From Prosopocoilus inquinatus (lineage: Eukaryota; Arthropoda; Insecta; Coleoptera; Lucanidae): DNA of 64,000 nt. Positions 57,761-64,000 of this stretch are shown here, piece after piece. The DNA lies in NCBI GenBank assembly GCA_036172665.1, contig CM069870.1, forward strand, positions 28,680,001 to 28,744,000, given 5' to 3'. The first letter of the stretch is position 1. Each line of letters starts with the position of its first letter. The position numbers and the translations under genes are program-made. A model generated the notes under the pieces. It did not search any database. It had not been told where the DNA came from and worked only from the letters and a program-made list of their open reading frames with translations.

Positions 57761-59453
57761 CAGCTGCGGAAATAGAAAGCGGGACAACAGAATTTTGTAT
57801 TATTTAGATGGTGTAAACTTCCTTAGTGACGGTTGCTATATGTAGTTAATTTATTAATGTCAGGAATAATTTGTCAAATTAATGTCAGAAAAATGTATCG
57901 TCACGCTAGTGAAAATGTCAGGGAAAGGATTATACAAGGGTTAAAGGATGGGTGTATTATAGACATATTGAGGAAAAATTCAATATAAGTAAAAGCATTG
58001 TGAAAAGAATTTTTAAAAAATGGAACGAAGAGCAGTGTTAAAAGAAAAGCGGGAACTGGACGAAAAAAGAGCATGACTGACCAGGAAGATCATGCACTGC
58101 TTAATTTTTTAAGAGAACGCCCGTTTGAGAGCGCAGTGGGTACTTGTGCAGCCGTTAATTATCAAGCTACTGTAAGAACAGCTCGCAATCGGATTAAAGG
58201 TAGTGATGTCACCTGTCGGTCAGCTGCTCGGAAACCCTTTTTATCCGAAGAAAATAAACGTGTGAGGGTAAGAATTTGCTGAAGAGTTTTTGGAAGGGGA
58301 AGAAGATTTTTGGAAGACAATTGTTGTTTCTGATGAAAAGGTTTTCCAGTCGTTCAGCAATGGACGCATTCGGGTATACCGGCAACGAAATTGTTGTTTT
58401 GAGGAAAGGTATATCCATAATATTCGTGCGAGTGGCCGTTTTTCGGCAAATATGTGAGGATGGATAAGCTACGCAGGTGCTGGTGTGTGCTGGCATATAG
58501 ATGGTAAACTAAACGGCGAAATGTATTCATCTCTACTGGAGGATATTATGTTAACATCTGTTCAGATTATGCACGATGAACAATTCATTTTTCAACATGA
58601 CAACTAACTAGTGCACACATCTCGCGTTGTGCAAGAATGGTTCCGCAGGAATGAAGTGAATAGATTACCTTGGCCGTCAAGAAGCGCAGACCTGAATCCA
58701 ATGGAAAATGATTGTGGGCAATGATTGTCAAAAAATTTTACACTCAACATTTTCGACCCGAGAATCAAAGAAAATTAGTAAACGCCGTAGGGAAAGCATG
58801 GGATAATCTAGGTACAGACTACATTCAAAGTCTTATCCAATCAATGCCCCTCGCCTACGCTCATTGATTCAGTCAAATGGTTGCATGACAAAATATTAAG
58901 AATTTCTACTTTGTTTAATTTCTTATTAAGTTTGTTTCATAGTTTTTATACTGTATAATTTTGTTTTATTTTATATTTCGTTTACTACGTTCTATTTTAC
59001 AGTGCGTATATTTTATTTCACTTTTGCTCAATATTATATTGTGTTGAATGTTTTATGTAACTTTGACATATATTAAGTAAATTTAACGAATATTAATTCA
59101 ACAATTTAAATAAAAACTGCTGCTTGACATCTTCCTGTAAGTTATCTAAGACGATATAAATTGTTACATTTGGATGATATTTGTTGGATATAATTTTTTA
59201 TACAAATACAAATTTCCGTAAGCTCGGTTAAACTTTAAAAGAGTATTATTAACCATTTTTACTGCAACCCAGTTACAGAATTTATTCTAAACGGAGTGAA
59301 AATTTTTTGTTAAAGGTAAAGGTTGATGAGTTACCATAGTTACCGAAATTTAGAAGTAACGTAAAAGTTCATGAGTTACCGTAGTTACCGAAATATAGAT
59401 GTTAGGTTTAAACCAGCGAAAGTTTACTGTCCCGCTTTCTGTTTCCGCAACTG
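57761..59453 (+). mobile_element. Dead Tc1-like element with intact terminal repeats
   Basis: TIR TACAG(C/T)TGCGGAAA(T/C)AGAAAGCGGGACA at both ends, TA duplications at 57759-57760 and 59454-59455. Transposase pieces on +: start near 57895 (RHASENVRERIIQGLKDG), KRKAGTGRKKSMTDQ, IRVYRQRNCCFEERY, GEMYSSLLEDIM, FIFQHDN, LPWPSRSADLNPMEND. Multiple stops and frameshifts. Between the coding part and the right TIR a GAGTTACC(A/G)TAGTTACCGAAAT motif is repeated. Confidence 0.78.
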
Positions 59454-59790
59454 TACATTGGAGCAATATAAAAAAACAGAAGAGCTACGCAAAAATATGG
59501 ATGTAACGATAATATCGATATTACAAATCTATTATGGAATGTCGATAAGATAAATTAAAACTATCCATGTATCTATTAATAGATATATCGATATACGCCA
59601 TAACACCGATAGTATTGGTATATTAATATTTTGTTATCGTACAATCTTTATACTCTCAGGTATATGATAGTAATTTATTAAACAAGTATTTTATAAGGCA
59701 AACAAGTCACGAGAGGAATGTTTAATTTCGAGAGCTTGCTCATCTTCTTGAACGACTTATTTGCTGTTAAGGCACGACTGTAATACTTAG

Positions 59791-59915
59791 TTTATTATGA
59801 AGTCATAATAATGCCGATTTTGTATAACCGTTTAATTATGGGTTCATAATTCCACTAGTGTTTTATAGACCTTACAATACATTCAAAATCGGTATTATTA
59901 TGACTTCATAATAAA
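59791..59915. repeat. Short inverted repeat
   Basis: 32-bp arms (TTTATTATGAAGTCATAATA... ) with one mismatch and a 61-bp centre. Confidence 0.6.
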
Positions 59916-60318
59916 CAGGTGTTGGATAAGACTATTTATGATTTATTGTAATTCTTTCAAGAGAGAGAGAGATAAGAATTACAAGTATTATATTTGCGCC
60001 GCATTTAAGATATATGCATCCAACTAAAACTGTAAATGATATGGTCTTTATCAAGTAAATAACGTGTAAAAGCACTGACATAATTTAAAACAATTTACAA
60101 AGTGTTGCTAATTTGCACTCGTGAATTATACTTACAAACTAAGTACTAGAAGTAAAATGAGAACACTCCTACAAATAATGATAACGTTGATGAAAAGTCT
60201 GGGAGTTTATGTTAGTTGTCGTGAATACTGAAGTATAAATGAAGTATTATTCTAAATATTCTTTTCTTAAAATCGTCATAAATTGTACTCCTAATTTTCT
60301 GTTTTGTACTTCTATATA

Positions 60319-62146
60319 CAGGGAGATTCATGCAACTCTTCCATTAAAAGTTTACGGACTTCTCCATTGAATTTCTGTTTCATATTTTACAGTTATAAGT
60401 TAACGATATGGATCTATCAAAATATAATATTTTCAAATTACGGACACTTCGACTTATACCGGAAGTTGCTATCAACTTTCTTATTTTAAATAGAATACCC
60501 CAATTTTTAATGCTTATTTGAAATCTTCATAAAATTCAAAAAATATTTTGTGCAACATGTCATACAAGAAAAATTAACCGCTTCCGAGATATTTTCATTC
60601 TTTAAAAATAACTCAGATTTGCAGATTTTGGTTATGATACTGCCATCTTTGTACATCAAAAACCACGATGCCCATTTTAGGCCTGTAGTAGGCTATAGTA
60701 ACATTCTCTCAGATCATGTCCAGTTTTGCACTTGATTGCTTACAGGCTGGTTGAAAAGTAACTTCTATTCGAACTAATTTCAATTGTCGAAAAGTCATGC
60801 TTTTTTAAATGGAACGCCTAGTATATTTTTATACCATGTCACTCAGGATTAAATGTTCTCTCGTCCTGTATTGGCATTCCCTATACCTATCTCTTATAGT
60901 TCACTCGTTATCGATGATTTCTTTTTATCACGTTATTTTTTTTTCCACTTTTCGGTATTATTTTTAAATAGTGGGCTATGAAAACTAGCGAAATTATAAT
61001 TTTTGAAATCATCCGTTTAGTAGGAATAAAAAAAAACAATTTAATCGCTACGAAGAACCAAAAAATGAATAATCAAACACAGACATATTAAATGTATTTG
61101 ATGATAAAAAAATCGACAATTCAAGAAGTTAATAAAAAAAGTTGTTATATCGAGAAAAATGCGTTATTACTTAGATACAGTAGAAAGTTATTACTAATAA
61201 ATAATAGCCGAGGACAACTTAGAGCCAAAATTATAATCAACAATTTGTGTATTATTTTTAATATTTCCGATTTATTTATTAGTTTTCATAAAATTTTGTA
61301 TTGTAAGGGTAAATTTCTCTTTGTAAATGTGTAAAAAGTCATACCAAGAATTCTAATACATACGGCATATGTAAATAAAAAATTCAGGTGATAGATCTCT
61401 ATTTAAATATTATTTTTTGGTTTTTAAAATGAAATTGATATTACAGTCATAAATTAATTTAAAAAACCTTAGTTTATTAAATTTTCATAGCACACTATTC
61501 AGGAATAATACTGAAAAGTGAAAAAAATTGATGTGTCAATTAGAATATCATGAATAGAAAGAGAAAAGTAAGAGATGAGTATAGGGAACGCTAACACAGT
61601 TCGAAAGAACATTTAATTCTGATTTCTATGGTATAAAAAAATACTGGGTGTTCTATTTAAAAAACATGACTTTTCGACAGTTGAAATCAGTTCGAATAGA
61701 AGTTACTTTTCAACCAGCCCGTAAACGATTTTTTGTAAAATTAGGTATGACCTGAAAGCTCATGAGCATAGCCTACTACAGGCCAAAAATTGAAATTACG
61801 GCTTTTATTACATAAAGATGGCAGCATCATAAACAAGGTACTGCAACTTTGAACTCTTTTTAAAAAATGGAAATATCTCTAAAACGGCTCATTTTTCTTA
61901 CATTACATATTACACAAAATATTTTTAGAATTTCATGAAGATTTCAGAAATTCAATAAAAAATTGGATATTCCATTTAAAATAAGAAAGTTGATAGCAAC
62001 TTCCGGTACAAGCGGAAGTGACCGAAAGTTGGACATATTATATTTTAATAGATCATTATCGCTAATTTATAACCGCAAAATATGAAATAGAAATTCAAAG
62101 AGGAAGTCCGTGAACTTTTAATGAATAAGTTGCCTGAATCTCCCTG
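60319..62146. mobile_element. 1.8-kb foldback element with ~0.66-kb inverted arms
   Basis: Ends CAGGGAGATTCA... and ...TGAATCTCCCTG flanked by TA (60317-60318; 62147-62148). Left arm about 60319-60985, right arm about 61487-62146, recognisably complementary throughout (AGCAACTTCCGGTA, CTACTACAGGCC, AACTTCTATTCGAACT blocks). The ~500-bp centre is A/T-rich with no recognised protein; an 80-codon open frame at 61092 has no family features. TA duplication suggests Tc1/mariner mobilisation. Confidence 0.72.
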
Positions 62147-62148
62147 TA

Positions 62149-64000
62149 TATTTTTTAATTTCCTTTTTTTAATATTACTTACTTCAATTAAGCCAGTTAC
62201 TTAATAATGCAATTAAAGGATTGTACATAAACGTGCGTTCTCAGGACAAGAGAGAAAGTCTTGTTTTATTCCCCCGGTGAATTAGAAGTGATTTCCGAGC
62301 TGAGGGAATTTACCAACCTTTCTCAGCCGCTGCAGTAAAAATCGTACGTTGACACCGTACTGCTTGCTGGTTATCTAACAAGAAATGATCCTCCAAGGAA
62401 CTCCGGAGACTTGCTCTACGGCCATTATAATTAAATGAAGCAGCCAGGAAAGAAAATTAAAATACATTTACAGAGGTAGATTATGCGTATAAAATTAGTG
62501 CAAATGTTTTCTTTTTCTTGTAAGGAGTAAGGGTGCTGGTTTTAAGCGGCCACGTTATCGCATAAAAATTTCACATCGAAGCATTTAAACATTTATTTGT
62601 TTTCGTGGGCCTACATAATTTATCAGCACCGGCGAAAAACAGTATTCGTGCTGGTTTTATATCTGAAGCGGAATTTTAAGGAAACCGAAATCAGTAGTCG
62701 TTGAAAGTAAATGTTGGTTATTATAAAAAAGGGAAAATTTCTTGTAAAAACTGCCACATCTTTTTAAAATAATAATAAGCAACTACTAAACATAAACTAT
62801 GCAATTATTTTAAAATGCAACAAGGGATACGTTGAAGCATCGTCTGTCGGATTAAAACCGAGAACTAAAATTTAATTTGTATGTGAAAGGATCAAAATTC
62901 ATCGTGTTTCTGTGAAGTTTTAAAATTAATACAAAAGTGCAAAATAAAAGAAATAATAAATCGAGGAGCACAGAGGTACCGTACCAACATATGGCTATGT
63001 TGCATTTTAAAATAATTGCATGGTATTTAAGGTATACGCAAACGTAAGACACAATTACGTAAATCATAATTTTGTATTTGAAAATAATGACGACACATTT
63101 TACATTTAATCATATTACCAAGCTTTTATTTATAACGTAACGTGACATAACCTAAAGTGAGATTTAGCAAGAATGTAATTCAAGACCTGCTTCATAATAC
63201 ATATTATGAAAAATTCAAAGACCACCAGATGAATTTTCAAATGAAGACTATTAACTAGCACGCCTATTTGTAAACAGAATTTAGTCATGTACTATTCCAC
63301 ACTTAAAATTTTGCACGATTCAGTTTTTCGATGCAAATACGCTTTTTAATAACATGTTAAAACTGTTTAATCATTTTGTAAGGCAATTTTCAAATTTGAA
63401 ATTTGAAATTTTTAAATTCCGAACATATATATTTTAAAATACAAAAAGGTTTTGCTTAAGTTCCTTTTATTTTTCTGTTAAATTACGACTTCCCTTCTAA
63501 AACCTTATGCTGGGTTTCCACATATCCGGCGTTCGAAATCCTATTCGTGATTGATTGATTTAAAATTTCTGAACATTGAAACATTCAGAAATTTCAAACC
63601 CAGCATTACTTTCCTGCTGTACTTAAAATAGTATAACTATTAAGCACTCACACTTTGTTCTCGTCAGAGTAGGCGAGTTAGGGTGACATTTTTGTTGGTA
63701 TCACAATGAAATATAGACGTCAGATGAAACGGTTGTGTTTTTTTTGAATTTCAAGTTTATGATTTTAGTATTCATATTCACACCAACTCAACTGCAGTGG
63801 TAGGTACCTTATTTATGCCAGAGTCGGTCGCAGACGGGTGCTTCTTCGTATTTCGCAGTATAGTTAGATTACTAGTGTAGAATTGTCATAATATTTTTCT
63901 AATCAGATTCTAGCATCTCAGATAGCTCCCACAATTATTTAGATATCCTTGCCCGTCCTTGATCAAGATAATTCTTGAAATCTTGTAATCTATACAATCA
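62149..64000. other. Nos intron, nothing recognised
   Basis: AT-rich. GTTAGGGTGACATTTTTGTT...TATCAC at 63678-63705 repeats the sequence at 39479-39505 just left of the retrozyme array. Confidence 0.4.

Overview
The window is very AT-rich eukaryotic nuclear DNA, almost certainly from an insect. It has split genes with GT-AG introns, a TATA plus TCAGT-type initiator promoter, mariner/Tc1, Harbinger, SINE and LINE debris, and two exon sets that read as animal proteins. There are no bacterial-style genes and no intact long ORF. Nearly all the coding content lies in short exons. I found these by translating through splice sites and aligning to remembered families; no database was searched.

Genes. 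(1) The 5' part of a nitric oxide synthase gene (Nos) lies on the + strand. Two homologous alternative first coding exons, each exactly 31 codons and phase 0, lie at 16067-16159 and 25253-25345. Either can splice to exon 2 at 56248-56381, which carries the Cys-x4-Cys zinc site of the NOS dimer interface. The rest of Nos lies beyond the right edge. (2) A complete five-exon gene on the - strand (54743 down to 33741, 235 codons plus stop) encodes a CFAP299 (C4orf22) homologue. It sits wholly inside the ~31-kb Nos intron, antisense to Nos. A decayed CFAP299 exon-2 paralogue lies at 55594-55761.

Main discovery. A 312-bp tandem repeat (seven units at 39516-41613, two at 17363-18043, one at 45208-45629) carries in each unit a recognisable type I hammerhead ribozyme: CUGAAGA core, GC-rich stem II, GAAA, a loopless palindromic stem III (ACAGCUGU), a GUC cleavage site and a long outer stem I. 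The three insertions have exact 12-14-bp target-site duplications and a head-to-head structure with ribozyme-sense strands pointing outward. The outer ends always fall at the same two points of the monomer. This is the signature of a metazoan retrozyme, a small circular-RNA retroelement, inserted by target-primed reverse transcription from both target strands. Decayed hammerhead motifs in unrelated short elements (9029-9181, 30270-30495, 46932-47329, 55330-55410) mostly share the outward inverted architecture; one has a 14-bp target duplication.

Region by region. 1-16 kb: gene-poor, A-rich low-complexity blocks, a deleted Tc1/mariner copy with terminal repeats, ribozyme remnants at 9.0 and 10.7 kb, an unclassified 0.5-kb repeat family, two Harbinger-type MITEs that abut. 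16-25 kb: Nos exon 1A, retrozyme dimer, an older 272-bp relative of the satellite, SINE, foldback element, dead mariner. 25-33 kb: Nos promoter/exon 1B, a Harbinger element with a MADF-domain remnant, SINE. 33.7-54.7 kb: CFAP299, whose 13.5-kb fourth intron holds a LINE fragment, the seven-unit ribozyme array, a Tc1-like element and the 45-kb retrozyme. 55-64 kb: Nos exon 2, a dead Tc1-like element with intact terminal repeats, and a 1.8-kb element with ~0.66-kb inverted arms.
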